In this document: piece by piece, positions 42,344-52,605 of the stretch
Position numbering within the stretch: position 1 is the first letter of the stretch
How the letters are laid out: every line of letters starts with the position of its first letter
Assembly: GCF_014904695.1 (NCBI RefSeq)
Contig: NZ_JACXXN010000018.1
Location: forward strand, 52,646-116,645
Origin: Nostoc sp. MG11
Lineage (GTDB): Bacteria > Cyanobacteriota > Cyanobacteriia > Cyanobacteriales > Nostocaceae
Reading direction: 5' to 3'
Length of the DNA: 64,000 nt
Notes under the pieces: model-generated
Database searches by the model: none
The model's input: the letters and a program-made list of their open reading frames with translations, nothing else
What the model was told of the DNA's origin: nothing
Translations under genes and position numbers: made by a program

Positions 42344-43699
42344 CTAAATTTTCAATTTCTCTCCTCGAATCGCATAATCCAACAACTCCATCGGATGAAT
42401 TACCGAAATTTCCTTACCTTGCAACTTTAAATGCTTAGTAATCTGCAAAGTACAACCAGGATTTGCAGAAGCAATTAAATCAGCACCAGTATTCAACAAA
42501 TTCTGCACTTTTTGCTGACCCAATTCATCAGCCACTTCCGGTTGTAGCATATTGTAAACCCCCGCACTGCCACAACACAAAGCTGCGTCTATTGGTTCTC
42601 GTAATTTCACGCCTGGAATTTGCCGCAACAACTGACGTGGTTGCACGCTAATCTTTTGCCCATGCAATAAATGACAAGCATCTTGATAAACTAAATTCAA
42701 GGGTTTATCAGTCAATGGCGAAAGTTTAGTTGTTAACCCAACAGTTGCCAAAAACTCCTGAGCATCTTTTACCTTTGCTGCAAATTCCTTAGCTCTTTCT
42801 TGATATTCTGGGTCATCTTCTAAGATGTGACCGTATTCTTTCAAAGTATGACCACAACCAGCAGCATTGATAATTACGAAATCTACATCAGTATTGGCGA
42901 AACTATCAATCATTTGCTTAGCCAAAGCCTGCGCTTGTTCTGTTTGTCCTTGGTGTTCGGGAAGCGCCGCACAACAACCTTGAGATTTGGGGATAATGAC
43001 TTCACAACCATTCGCCGTTAAAACCCTTACCGTTGCTTCATTTACTGGAGAGAACAACAGCCGTTGCACACATCCCAAAATCACCCCAACTCTGTAGCGC
43101 TTCTCGCCTTGCGCTGGGATAACAGTAGGCAAATTATCTTGAAAAGATTTGAGAGTAATTTCTGGTAAAATTGATTCCATTGCTGCCAAACGGGGCGATA
43201 TTTTCTTGAGTAAACCCGTGGCGCGAAAGAATTTAGCAAAACCCAACTTTTGATAAACCAATAATGGAATTAGTAAAACTCGTAAAAGGTTGGGATAGGG
43301 AAACAGAGAAAATATTAATTTACGAAACAGTGTATCTGGTAAACTCCGAGGATAATTCCGTTCGACTTGGTGACGAGTTGCAGAAATTAACTTGTCATAT
43401 TGTACACCAGAAGGACAAGTTGTCACACAAGCAAGACACCCCAAACAAGAATCAAAATGTTCTACCGTTGCTGTATTCAGAGCAATCTCACCCTCATTAA
43501 TTGCATCCATTAAATAGATGCGTCCCCTAGGAGAATCCATCTCCTTACCCAGCACCCGATAACTGGGACAAGTTGCAAGACAAAACCCACAATGCACACA
43601 ACTATCAATCAACTTCGGCTCAGGCGGATGATTTTCATCAAATCCCTTCAAATTCTTTAAACTAGCCGTATTATTAACAGAATTTTCTGAAACTTGCAT
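42344..43699 (-). CDS. glcF: Glycolate oxidase iron-sulfur subunit
   Basis: GlcF (451 residues) passes electrons from the flavin subunits of glycolate dehydrogenase to the quinone pool during photorespiration. Two 4Fe-4S binding motifs lie near the N-terminus: CVHCGFCLATCPS (about 34-46) and CLGCLACVTTCPSG (about 85-98). Two C-terminal CCG domains follow (LGCVQRLLFSP with QGCCAALPEHQG; DACHLLHGQ with CCGSAGVYN). The gene follows glcE on the same strand after 56 nt. The matching GlcD subunit is not in the window. Confidence 0.93.
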   Translation of the reverse strand: MQVSENSVNNTASLKNLKGFDENHPPEPKLIDSCVHCGFCLATCPSYRVLGKEMDSPRGRIYLMDAINEGEIALNTATVEHFDSCLGCLACVTTCPSGVQYDKLISATRHQVERNYPRSLPDTLFRKLIFSLFPYPNLLRVLLIPLLVYQKLGFAKFFRATGLLKKISPRLAAMESILPEITLKSFQDNLPTVIPAQGEKRYRVGVILGCVQRLLFSPVNEATVRVLTANGCEVIIPKSQGCCAALPEHQGQTEQAQALAKQMIDSFANTDVDFVIINAAGCGHTLKEYGHILEDDPEYQERAKEFAAKVKDAQEFLATVGLTTKLSPLTDKPLNLVYQDACHLLHGQKISVQPRQLLRQIPGVKLREPIDAALCCGSAGVYNMLQPEVADELGQQKVQNLLNTGADLIASANPGCTLQITKHLKLQGKEISVIHPMELLDYAIRGEKLKI

Positions 43700-43755
43700 A
43701 ATTAATTCTTTTCCCCTCTCTCTTTGCGTCCTTTGTGTCCTTTGCGGTTCGTTTC

Positions 43756-45042
43756 CTAAATCCCACCCACAAACCGACCCGGACTTAAAATATTCTTACT
43801 ATCAAACTGTTGCTTAATTTGTCGCATCAACGGCAAAGCATTGCCAGTGTAGCCCCAAATATCTACTTGTTGTTTAACTGTCACTGGTGCTTCTAAAATT
43901 GTGAGAAAGCCACTATTAGCTTGAATGCGATCGCGTACTTCCAAAATCTGACTTTGACTATCCAGCTGTAACATCCCCAAACCACTACCAATGTGAATCA
44001 CACCCAACTCCACCTGAGTCAAAACCTCCACGGCAGCAGTGGGTAACACTCCTATTTTGCAGGTAATTACAGACTTTGTGGGAGAAGAATGCATATATTC
44101 TCGCAATCTCTGCCATAGAGTAGCTTCATCCCCATGTGAATAAATTACCCCATCCAATCCCAATTTTTGCCCTACTTCCAAAAGTCTGTTCGACTGTTCC
44201 TTGACACTCTGACTAATACTTTGAAAACGAGCAATTAATCCCAGCCCTTTACCTAAACCTAAGCCAGACACCAGTTTAGTAGATAGCAAATCAGCTTGAG
44301 TTGGCGTTAATGCCGAACCTCGGAGGATATCAGCAGCTTGAGATACAGCCTCCGCCATGCCAGTCAATACTACTGTCCCCGATGCCTCCTGTAACGGATA
44401 AACACGAAACGTTACTTGACTAATAATTCCCAATGTGCCGTAAGACCCAGTAAATAACTTCATTAAGTCGTATCCGGCAACATTTTTTACTACTCGTCCC
44501 CCAGCTTTGGCGATTTGTCCATCAGCACGCACAAAGGTAATGCCTAATAACTGGTCGCGCACACTGCCATAACGCTGTCGCGAGGAACCTGTATCCGCTG
44601 TGGCGACAATACCACCAATAGTTGCTGACTCTGGCGTAGTCGGGTCAAGGGCGAGAAATTGGCGAGAATCTGCCAAAATTGCCTGGAGACAAGAGAACTT
44701 CATCCCAGCTTCTACCGTGATAGTCAAATCGCCAATAGCGTGTTCAATCAGTTGGTTGATGCGTTCTGTACTAACTACAACATCAATGTTTTTAGCTAAA
44801 CCACCCCAACTGAGTTTACTACCACTACCGCAAGGTAGGACGCGCCAGTGATTACGGTGAGCCGCTGCGATGACTGCGGCTAGTTGTTCTTGAGTGCGGG
44901 GATAGACGATACAACTGGGAAGGTTTTCGGAAGCCATCGCCTGTTGGATACGTTTTTGCTGACTGAATTCGATATTTTCCCAAAGGCAAACAGCATTTTC
45001 TTCACCAACGATAGATGCAAGATCAGAAGCAATTACTTTCAT
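43756..45042 (-). CDS. glcE: Glycolate oxidase FAD-binding subunit GlcE
   Basis: A 428-residue FAD-binding oxidoreductase of the GlcE class. The FAD_binding_4 domain shows YPRTQEQLAAVIAAAH, VLPCGSGSKLSWGG, ATIGGIVATADTGS and GGRVVKNVAGYDLMKL, then a shorter GlcE-type C-terminus ending in SPGRFVGG. It lacks the full C-terminal lobe of GlcD. It is upstream of glcF in one operon. Together they oxidise glycolate made by Rubisco oxygenation. Confidence 0.9.
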   Translation of the reverse strand: MKVIASDLASIVGEENAVCLWENIEFSQQKRIQQAMASENLPSCIVYPRTQEQLAAVIAAAHRNHWRVLPCGSGSKLSWGGLAKNIDVVVSTERINQLIEHAIGDLTITVEAGMKFSCLQAILADSRQFLALDPTTPESATIGGIVATADTGSSRQRYGSVRDQLLGITFVRADGQIAKAGGRVVKNVAGYDLMKLFTGSYGTLGIISQVTFRVYPLQEASGTVVLTGMAEAVSQAADILRGSALTPTQADLLSTKLVSGLGLGKGLGLIARFQSISQSVKEQSNRLLEVGQKLGLDGVIYSHGDEATLWQRLREYMHSSPTKSVITCKIGVLPTAAVEVLTQVELGVIHIGSGLGMLQLDSQSQILEVRDRIQANSGFLTILEAPVTVKQQVDIWGYTGNALPLMRQIKQQFDSKNILSPGRFVGGI

Positions 45043-45392
45043 CAGTTTATTTTTTACTCCCTACATCTAACTTTACTGGCTAACCTTACCAAAAAAGTGC
45101 ATAAGTTGATTGTTGAATAGTTCGGATAGAAATTCAGAACCACTTGACTAGTGAACTACTTCAAATTGCCACTACCATTTTTAGTCTTGTCTTTAGCAAC
45201 TATTAGTGTGAATTTTTTCTAAAGTATGTGACATATTTTATTAAGTATTAACCACGTAACACTAACATGAATTGTGCTTTAATCTAACGAAATAGGAATA
45301 CCATATATTCATTTCAAATTGCTAAATGTAGTATTTACAATACCTTTTTTACTATCAAATCTGCAAAAAAATATCCACACTATAGTATCATA
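45043..45392. other. Intergenic region, nothing recognised
   Basis: A/T-rich divergent spacer that should hold the glcEF promoter (minus) and the promoter of the receiver-kinase fusion (plus). Confidence 0.45.
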
Positions 45393-45842
45393 ATGAAAGA
45401 AAGAATTTTAGTCGTTGAAGATGAAACAATTATCACTGACGATATTAAATATTGTTTAGAAAAATCAGGCTATACTGTTCCTGATGTTGCTATTTATGGA
45501 AAGCAAGCAATTGAAAATATAGCAGCATTATGTCCAGATTTAGTTTTAATAGATATGATGATAAAAGGTGATAGTGGTACGGTGCATTTTGACCTGTTTT
45601 GTGTCCAGGGAGAAGCTATTTTCCGTATTCAAGATGAAGGCATTGGTATTCCAGAAGCCGATCAACAAAACTTGTTTAATTCTTTCCACAGAGGGAGCAA
45701 TGTTGGCAAGATACCAGGACATGGTTTAGGACTGGCAATTGTTAAACATTATGTTGAGTTACATGGCGGAGAAATTACTTTTGCTAGTAAAGTTGGACGG
45801 GGTACAACGTTTATCGTTAGCGTACCGTTTCAGAATAATTAG
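45393..45842 (+). CDS. Truncated receiver/histidine-kinase fusion (deletion derivative)
   Basis: A 149-residue chimera. Residues 1-58 are the first half of a response-regulator receiver domain: acidic pocket VEDE (about 7-10), phospho-acceptor Asp in LVLIDMMIKGD. At GTVHFDLFC (about 63) it switches in frame to the second half of a histidine-kinase HATPase domain: IQDEGIGIP (G1 box), GHGLGLAIVKHYVELHGG (G2 box) and GRGTTFIVSVPF. Lost parts include receiver strands 4-5, any PAS/GAF region, the His-box and the N-box. Most likely an internal deletion removed the middle of a receiver-kinase gene, or joined two genes. Neither domain should be active alone. Confidence 0.82.
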   Translation: MKERILVVEDETIITDDIKYCLEKSGYTVPDVAIYGKQAIENIAALCPDLVLIDMMIKGDSGTVHFDLFCVQGEAIFRIQDEGIGIPEADQQNLFNSFHRGSNVGKIPGHGLGLAIVKHYVELHGGEITFASKVGRGTTFIVSVPFQNN

Positions 45843-45891
45843 TCAGTGGTCAGTAGTCAAGATTAAACAACTGACCACTAAAAAAGGACAA

Positions 45892-47253
45892 TTACACGTT
45901 TATCGGTTGTTTATTATTTGCTGACGTATAAGAATTGTTGCTGTCATTAATTCCTAACTGCGTTAGTGATTCTTGTCCTGTAATCAATCTTGCTCCACGA
46001 TTGCGGGTGAAATAATTCCATACCCACTGAATCATTACTACTAATTTGTTGTCAAACTCAATTAAAAAGTAGATGTGAATCAATAGCCAAAATAGCCATC
46101 CCAAGAAACCTTTAAGTTTAATAAAGCCAAAATCTACAACAGCATGATTTTGCCCAATCATCGCTAAGCTACCCCGATCATTGTAATAAAATGGGGGTAA
46201 AATTTTATCTTCAAGCCGCTTTTTAACTAGTGTTGCTACATATTCTCCTTCCTGCTTAGCTACAGGTGCAACACCAGGTAGAGGTTTGCCATTTTGATGC
46301 GAAAAATTTGCTAAATCGCCAATCACAAAAATATTAGAATATCCCTTAATACTCAAGTCGGGTTCGACAATAACACGTCCAGCGCGATCGCATTCAGCAC
46401 CTACCCGTTCAGTTAACACTTTGCCCATTGCTGAAGCTTTCACACCTGCTGCCCATAATACTGTTTTTGAGGCAATTTCTTTAACTTCATCGCCTTGTTT
46501 GAGGGTGACAAGATCATTTTCAATATTAGTTACCAGTGTTTTTGTCTGAACAACCACCCCCAAACGCGTTAGAGATGCTTCAGCTTCTTGTGATAACTCT
46601 GGTGCAAAGGGTGGCAATATACGATCCATCCCTTCTAGTAGCAAAATTCTGGTGTCTGTTGTGTCGATGTTGCGGAAATCGTCTTTGAGGGTTTGATTTG
46701 CTAACTCTGCGATCGCACCCGCTAATTCTACACCAGTAGGGCCACCACCAACAATTACAAAAGTTAACCAGGCACGACGTTTTACTGGGTCTGTTTCTTT
46801 CTCTGCGGCTTCAAAAGCTGTAAAGATGCGGCGACGCATTTCTATTGCATCTTCTACAGTTTTCAAACCGGGAGCGAATTCTTCCCAGTTGTCTTTACCA
46901 AAATAGGAATGCTTGGCACCTGTAGCAATAATCAACGTATCGTAAGGTATTGCTTCGCCGCTTACAATCACTTTTTGTGCCTCTGAATCAATATCATTTA
47001 CTTCTCCCAGCAGCACTTTTGTATTTTTGCTCTTACTAAGTACAGAACGCAACGGCGAGGAAATATCAGCGGGAGATAAAGCACCTGTAGCAACTTGGTA
47101 CAAAAGTGGTTGAAATAGATGAAAGTTGCGTTTATCGATAACAGTAACGTCTACCGCAGCCTTGGCTAGTGTTTTGGCTGCATACAGTCCACCAAAACCA
47201 CCACCAACGATAACCACTTTATGGGGTGGGTTATTATCAAGCGAATTTACCAT
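45892..47253 (-). CDS. ndh: Type II NADH dehydrogenase (NDH-2)
   Basis: A single-subunit, non-proton-pumping NAD(P)H:quinone oxidoreductase of 453 residues. FAD-binding motif VVIVGGGFGGLYAAKTL (about 13-29) and NAD-binding motif FVIVGGGPTGVELAGA (about 166-181) are clear, with IFVIGDLANF near 310. The C-terminal amphipathic helix region (FLGWLFWLLIHIYFLI) binds the membrane. Cyanobacterial NDH-2 enzymes often act as redox sensors as well as electron-transfer enzymes. The gene is convergent with the receiver-kinase fusion. Confidence 0.93.
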   Translation of the reverse strand: MVNSLDNNPPHKVVIVGGGFGGLYAAKTLAKAAVDVTVIDKRNFHLFQPLLYQVATGALSPADISSPLRSVLSKSKNTKVLLGEVNDIDSEAQKVIVSGEAIPYDTLIIATGAKHSYFGKDNWEEFAPGLKTVEDAIEMRRRIFTAFEAAEKETDPVKRRAWLTFVIVGGGPTGVELAGAIAELANQTLKDDFRNIDTTDTRILLLEGMDRILPPFAPELSQEAEASLTRLGVVVQTKTLVTNIENDLVTLKQGDEVKEIASKTVLWAAGVKASAMGKVLTERVGAECDRAGRVIVEPDLSIKGYSNIFVIGDLANFSHQNGKPLPGVAPVAKQEGEYVATLVKKRLEDKILPPFYYNDRGSLAMIGQNHAVVDFGFIKLKGFLGWLFWLLIHIYFLIEFDNKLVVMIQWVWNYFTRNRGARLITGQESLTQLGINDSNNSYTSANNKQPINV

Positions 47254-47402
47254 AAGAAATATTTCCCCGTGTTACGAGCGTTGTTACTATTCTTAACAAA
47301 TTTGTATCAAACTTATCACAATTTTTTCTGTAATGCTTTGCACATCTGAAAAAATAATAAAAGTAATCAAGGTTACTGGGGACTGGGGAATAAATTACTG
47401 AC

Positions 47403-47444
47403 CTTAACCCTTGACCCTTGACTCTTGACCCTTGATTCTTGACC
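47403..47444. repeat. TTGACCC heptamer tract
   Basis: Degenerate tandem heptamers (TTGACCC, TTGACTC, TTGATTC) precede ilvC by about 80 nt. The same motif forms tracts at 21424, 28793 and 31567, the short tandemly repeated repetitive (STRR) type of heterocystous cyanobacteria. Confidence 0.75.
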
Positions 47445-47494
47445 AATCCCTAATACCCAATTTGAGGTACAATCGAAAGCCTGCCAATTAATGA

Positions 47495-48517
<1,023 letters not shown>

Positions 48518-48554
48518 GTGTGATTCAGTGAATAGTTAACATCACAAATGACAA

Positions 48555-49352
48555 CTATTCACTGATAACTGAATTGAGAAATGAGTTGATCCTGAGAACT
48601 GCATGTCGGATGCTGTTTTCATCAGCATATTGTGGATTAATTGGTATCTCCTTGCCTGATTTCAGCACAATCACAACTCGATAAAGCTTGGAGTATTTAA
48701 ATTGCTTTTCTTGGATATCAAGATGTAGAATTGATTCTAGTGGCTGCTCAATGATTTGGTTGCCACGCAAACTTTTACGCTCTATAAATACCTGATTAAG
48801 ACTCTTATAAAAAGTGCAGTTGGTTACAGGTGATGTGGCGAAAAAAGCTGCGATCGCCATTACAATTAATAGAAATAAGCTGAAGAAAAATATATAATTT
48901 CGCTGATTTTGCTGTACTAACAGGGAAGTTTGATTAGAATTGATAAAATTGTTAATTTTTAAGACAACTTCTTGATTTTCTTGATAGCTAACATGTGATA
49001 AAAGAGCAATATCTTTGAAGGGAGTCATAATAATAACCTGATAGCTTTTTCCACGCTTCCTACCGCTCTTTGTGAGGATGTATGCTTCTTGTGGATCAAA
49101 AATCTTTAGTTTTTCCATACTTCCCAGCAAATTATACCGCCTCAATTCACAGTTAATTTGGTTGGATGAGGAGCGATTCTCCGAAGGAGACGCTACGCGA
49201 ACGCAAGTTAAACTAGCTGAAGCAGAATCAAAAACTGTGCAGTAAATCAAAAAACTCAAGCAGACAGTAAAAATGCACCATCCGATAGACCAATATCTGA
49301 ATGGTCGATGCTTAAGGCGCAATCTAGTATGGGTTTCCTCTACAATTTTCAT
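48555..49352 (-). CDS. Hypothetical membrane protein carrying an inserted repeat
   Basis: A 265-residue protein I do not recognise. There are two membrane helices (about 22-40 and 152-172); the region between is probably periplasmic, and the C-terminal 90 residues are cytoplasmic with a PH-like pattern (QVFIERKSLRG and YRVVIVLKSGKEIPI). Residues about 49-61 (CVRVASPSENRSS) are encoded by a dispersed palindromic repeat (49169-49206) inserted without breaking the frame. Close convergence with ilvC (38 nt) is notable. Confidence 0.75.
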   Translation of the reverse strand: MKIVEETHTRLRLKHRPFRYWSIGWCIFTVCLSFLIYCTVFDSASASLTCVRVASPSENRSSSNQINCELRRYNLLGSMEKLKIFDPQEAYILTKSGRKRGKSYQVIIMTPFKDIALLSHVSYQENQEVVLKINNFINSNQTSLLVQQNQRNYIFFFSLFLLIVMAIAAFFATSPVTNCTFYKSLNQVFIERKSLRGNQIIEQPLESILHLDIQEKQFKYSKLYRVVIVLKSGKEIPINPQYADENSIRHAVLRINSFLNSVISE

Positions 49353-49550
49353 TAGTGCTTGGCATGAAATACTTAACTCTTAAGTAGAGTATTCCCCTCT
49401 TAGCCTATTTAGTAATCACCAAGTCTAAATACTAATGAATAAATATCATTCACTAGACTGTATTAAGCTATAAACCTGAGGATAGATGAATTATTAAAAA
49501 ATATTTGAGTAGCTAGTAGATAATTGGGTCAAAAAATTACGGCTAAAAAT

Positions 49551-50417
49551 ATGGAAACCAAACAGCTAGGAAAAACTGGTATCTTTGTAAGTGCGATCGG
49601 TTTAGGTGGAATGCCGATGTCAATCTATAATCGTCCTCCAGAATCGCAATCAATCTCAGTTATTCATCGTGCTTTAGAGTTGGGTATTACATTTATTGAC
49701 ACTGCTGATTCTTACTGCAAAGATGAGTCAGATAAGCACCATAACGAGCGACTAATTCACAAGGCACTTACCAGTTACAAGGACGATATCAGCCAAGTAA
49801 TTGTAGCAACTAAAGGCGGTTTGATGCGTCCCGATGGGAGTTGGACACGCAACGGTAGCCCGGAACATTTGCGCCAAACAATTCGAGTCAGCTTTGAGGC
49901 TTTAGGTGGGGCTAAACCCATTGATGTTTGGCAATACCATTCCCCTGATTCTAATTACACCATTGAAGAATCTCTTGCACCAGTAAAAGAAGCAGTAGAA
50001 ACAGGTTTGATTAGGTTTGTCGGAGTTTCTAATTTTTCCGTTGAACAAATTAAGCGGGCGCGGGATGTGGTGGATATTATATCCGTGCAAAATCAATACA
50101 GTCCTTGGGAACGACAGCCAGAAAATGACGGTGTATTTAAGTATTGCGAGCAAGAAGGATTGACATTTTTGCCTTGGAGTCCCTTTGGTGGTAGTCGTCG
50201 CCATCAAAACTTGCAAGATATTCCTGCGATCGCTCAATTAGCCAAGCAAAAAGGCGTATCTGTGTATAATATTGTTTTGGCATGGTTGCGTTCAAAGTCA
50301 CCCTCTATTTTGCCAATTCCTGGTGCTAGCAAGATTTCCAGCATCGAAGATTCTGTACACGCAATCAATGTGACACTATCTGATGAAGAAGTGCAAAAAA
50401 TTGATCGAGCAACCTAA
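49551..50417 (+). CDS. Aldo/keto reductase
   Basis: A 288-residue NADPH-dependent (beta/alpha)8 barrel reductase. Motifs: GKTGIFVSAIGLGGMPMS at the N-terminus, FIDTADSY (catalytic Asp/Tyr), ATKGG (catalytic Lys), DVWQYHSPD (catalytic His), RFVGVSNFS and the C-terminal ILPIPGASKISSIEDS cofactor site. The ATG at 49551 is preferred over an upstream TTG at 49524. The substrate is unknown; this subfamily acts on small aldehydes. Confidence 0.92.
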   Translation: METKQLGKTGIFVSAIGLGGMPMSIYNRPPESQSISVIHRALELGITFIDTADSYCKDESDKHHNERLIHKALTSYKDDISQVIVATKGGLMRPDGSWTRNGSPEHLRQTIRVSFEALGGAKPIDVWQYHSPDSNYTIEESLAPVKEAVETGLIRFVGVSNFSVEQIKRARDVVDIISVQNQYSPWERQPENDGVFKYCEQEGLTFLPWSPFGGSRRHQNLQDIPAIAQLAKQKGVSVYNIVLAWLRSKSPSILPIPGASKISSIEDSVHAINVTLSDEEVQKIDRAT

Positions 50418-50573
50418 TCATTTTGAATTAACTCTTATGCAAAAACGTAATATACGTTAGCAAGCATTTTACATATTTGCAATGAACACTTTGCTCAATG
50501 AAAGTTTACTCATTAGAGCAAAGTGTTTTCGTCTTTATGCGAAACTATTATCCAAGTAATTAATTTAAAATTT

Positions 50574-51398
50574 ATGTATCTCAATTCTGCAAACCATAAG
50601 TTTGTAAGAGTGGTTGTGATTCTACTGCTATCCACACTCTACTGGCAAAATCCAGTAGAAGCGCAGTCTCAGCCAAATACACAACTTCTGCCATTTTTTG
50701 ATAATGTAGATAATCCTGTTCCTGTAGGCTTCCCCGCAGGACAGAAATTAGACATTACACCATCCCCACCGCTGCTAAATTCTTTTGACCAAGCTGTACT
50801 ACAAATCTGTGGCCCTATTGGGACAAGAGTCACTAGCAATAAATTTAAACAATTGTTATCCTTTTACCCGGATGTATTACAGAAACTTCAGCAAGTTAGC
50901 GGTGGCGAATTGCGTCCGGGGCGTCGGAAAAAAGCGCAATTTCTCGAAGATTTAACTAATATTTGGTTCAAACGTAGGGGGTTTGAACACATTTTTTGTG
51001 GCGAAATATATAATGCTAACGATATTGGCGGCTTGCATTTTCGTGGCAGATATTTACAGCTACAAAATGAAGGAATTGGCGGACGCCTACCAAATAATCA
51101 AGGACGAGAGGAAGTTATTCCTGGTGTAATTTATACAATGGGTGTAGTGCTTAAACAAGAAAACCAAACGGTAACAGATGTGATCAAAGGCTATGGCTAC
51201 CTTAGCAACGCCGAAGAGATGCTTTTAGATGCAACTAGAGGATTTAAACTACAAGGAAATACTGAGGGAGCGTGTATTTATAATGTGCGCGATCGCAAAT
51301 CAGGTAAATCTTTTCCCACAGTTTTTGTAAGGAAACAAAAGGCGATCATTACCTTCTACCCCGATGCTACTCCGCAGGGTACACAATGTAAAAGTTAA
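50574..51398 (+). CDS. Secreted bacterial-type EndoU ribonuclease
   Basis: A 274-residue protein with a signal peptide (about 1-30, VVVILLLSTLYWQ, ending VEA-Q) and a C-terminal bacterial EndoU (PF14436-type) domain. Diagnostic blocks are GFEHIFCGEI with His139, GGLHFRGRYLQLQN with His155 and KSFPTVFVRKQKAIITFYP near the end, giving the His-His-Lys set. Such domains are RNases used by bacterial toxins and also occur as stand-alone proteins in cyanobacteria. No immunity gene or secretion-toxin framework is adjacent; export probably follows Sec. The ATG at 50574 gives the signal peptide; the upstream GTG at 50523 adds no useful sequence. Confidence 0.88.
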   Translation: MYLNSANHKFVRVVVILLLSTLYWQNPVEAQSQPNTQLLPFFDNVDNPVPVGFPAGQKLDITPSPPLLNSFDQAVLQICGPIGTRVTSNKFKQLLSFYPDVLQKLQQVSGGELRPGRRKKAQFLEDLTNIWFKRRGFEHIFCGEIYNANDIGGLHFRGRYLQLQNEGIGGRLPNNQGREEVIPGVIYTMGVVLKQENQTVTDVIKGYGYLSNAEEMLLDATRGFKLQGNTEGACIYNVRDRKSGKSFPTVFVRKQKAIITFYPDATPQGTQCKS

Positions 51399-51584
51399 TT
51401 CCTTCTTTGAGCTATCTCAAAGACAGTATGATAAATTCCTGGCAAATTGGGGATAAGACAAGTTCAGAGATTCAAAGAAATGACATAGCCCTTTAAAGAT
51501 GCAATATATCTTTCTTGATATCTTTCTCTTGAAAAGTTCTGAGCGCCGATTTCATTTATATGTGGTTAATAATCCCCAAAGACT

Positions 51585-51941
51585 ATGACTTTTCCAATCA
51601 AAAATAACTCATCTTTTGTTGCTCAGTTGCGAGAAAAAATTGAATATCCCTGTGCTGGAGTTATCAGCAAATTACTGCTAAAAGATAACACTTGTCAATC
51701 CACTCTCTTTTCTCTAGTTTGTCTAGCAGCTAACACTGAGATTTCTGAGCATAGCTCTAATCGTAATGCTACTATCAATGTTCTAGAAGGTAGAGGTTTA
51801 CTTACTTTATCAGGAAAAGATATTACACTTGAAACTGGTGTTTTTGTCTTTATGCCTGCTAATGCCCCCCATGCCTTAAAGGCTGAAGAAAACTTGTCAT
51901 TTCTCCTCACTCTTTATCAGCAAGTAGGAGATTGTAGTTAA
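51585..51941 (+). CDS. Cupin-domain protein
   Basis: A 118-residue single-domain cupin. The first motif reads ISEHSSNRNATINVLEGRG, the second PANAPHALKAE, with a beta-barrel pattern between. The first motif keeps a single His rather than a full HxH set, so metal binding may be reduced. Function is unknown; such proteins often sense or bind small molecules. Confidence 0.82.
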   Translation: MTFPIKNNSSFVAQLREKIEYPCAGVISKLLLKDNTCQSTLFSLVCLAANTEISEHSSNRNATINVLEGRGLLTLSGKDITLETGVFVFMPANAPHALKAEENLSFLLTLYQQVGDCS

Positions 51942-52043
51942 TTATTTTCGTAGTTGAAAAATGTAATCGCTAATTGATAGCTTTTGCTAAAAGTTATCAA
52001 TTAGTATAAGAGGTAATACCAATTTTCCAAAATTAGACTAAGA

Positions 52044-52400
52044 GGATGTCTGAAAAGTTTTGGCGAAGTTCAGTCATCAATTGAAACTGCGTTTGGACGA
52101 CTGATAGAATCAGCCATCACAATTATCCCTCGCGCCCTTGCAGCCCTTTTGGTGATAGGGTTATTTTAGGCGATCGCTGTTGCAGTGCGCTGGTTAATGC
52201 GGATTATCTTTCGCCATATTGTTGAAGATTTAATCATTGAGAACCTGGTTAAACAGGTTGCTTACTAAGCTGTCTGGATGCTAGGAATTATTGTTGCACT
52301 CGACGCGTTTGGCTTTGACCCACAGACCGTTGCTACAGGTCTTGGCTTAACTAGTCTCGCTCTTGGCTTCGCACTGAAAGATATTTTCTCAAACTTCTAG
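52044..52400 (+). pseudogene. MscS-type mechanosensitive channel pseudogene
   Basis: One frame reads FGRLIESAITIIPRALAALL, stop (TAG 52167), AIAVAVRWLMRIIFRHIVED, stop (TAA 52266), then GIIVALDAFGFDPQTVATG and LGLTSLALGFALKDIFSNF before ending at 52398-52400. These are the membrane segments and pore-lining helix of a small-conductance mechanosensitive channel; the beta domain is missing. The break coincides exactly with the left end of a MITE-like element at 52399, so insertion or associated deletion removed the 3' half. Confidence 0.85.
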
Positions 52401-52600
52401 GACTTACGCACTGAAGCCTGAAACCCCGATCCCCCCTAACCCACGCCAGTCGCTCCACTTGGGGAGACCCCATCGCATGATCGCGTCTCCCCTTCTCTAC
52501 GAGACGCTACGCGAAGGGAGAAGACCGCGCTGGCTCCCCTTAAAAAGGGGGAACGTCTAAAGCCCCCTTTCTAAGGGGGTTGGGGGATCTGAGTTACTCA
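52399..52600. mobile_element. MITE-like element with nested repeat insertion
   Basis: The left end AGGACTTACGCACT (52399-52412) and the internal CCCCGATCCCCC and GGGGGATCT blocks match the intact element at 62117-62230. Between them (about 52442-52536) sits extra sequence beginning ACGCCAGTCGCTCC and ending GACCGCGCTGGCT, itself imperfectly palindromic, with a GAGACGCTACGCG-type repeat inside. The right end is degraded. It abuts the 3' end of the DUF3611 gene. Confidence 0.78.
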
Positions 52601-52605
52601 TCTAG

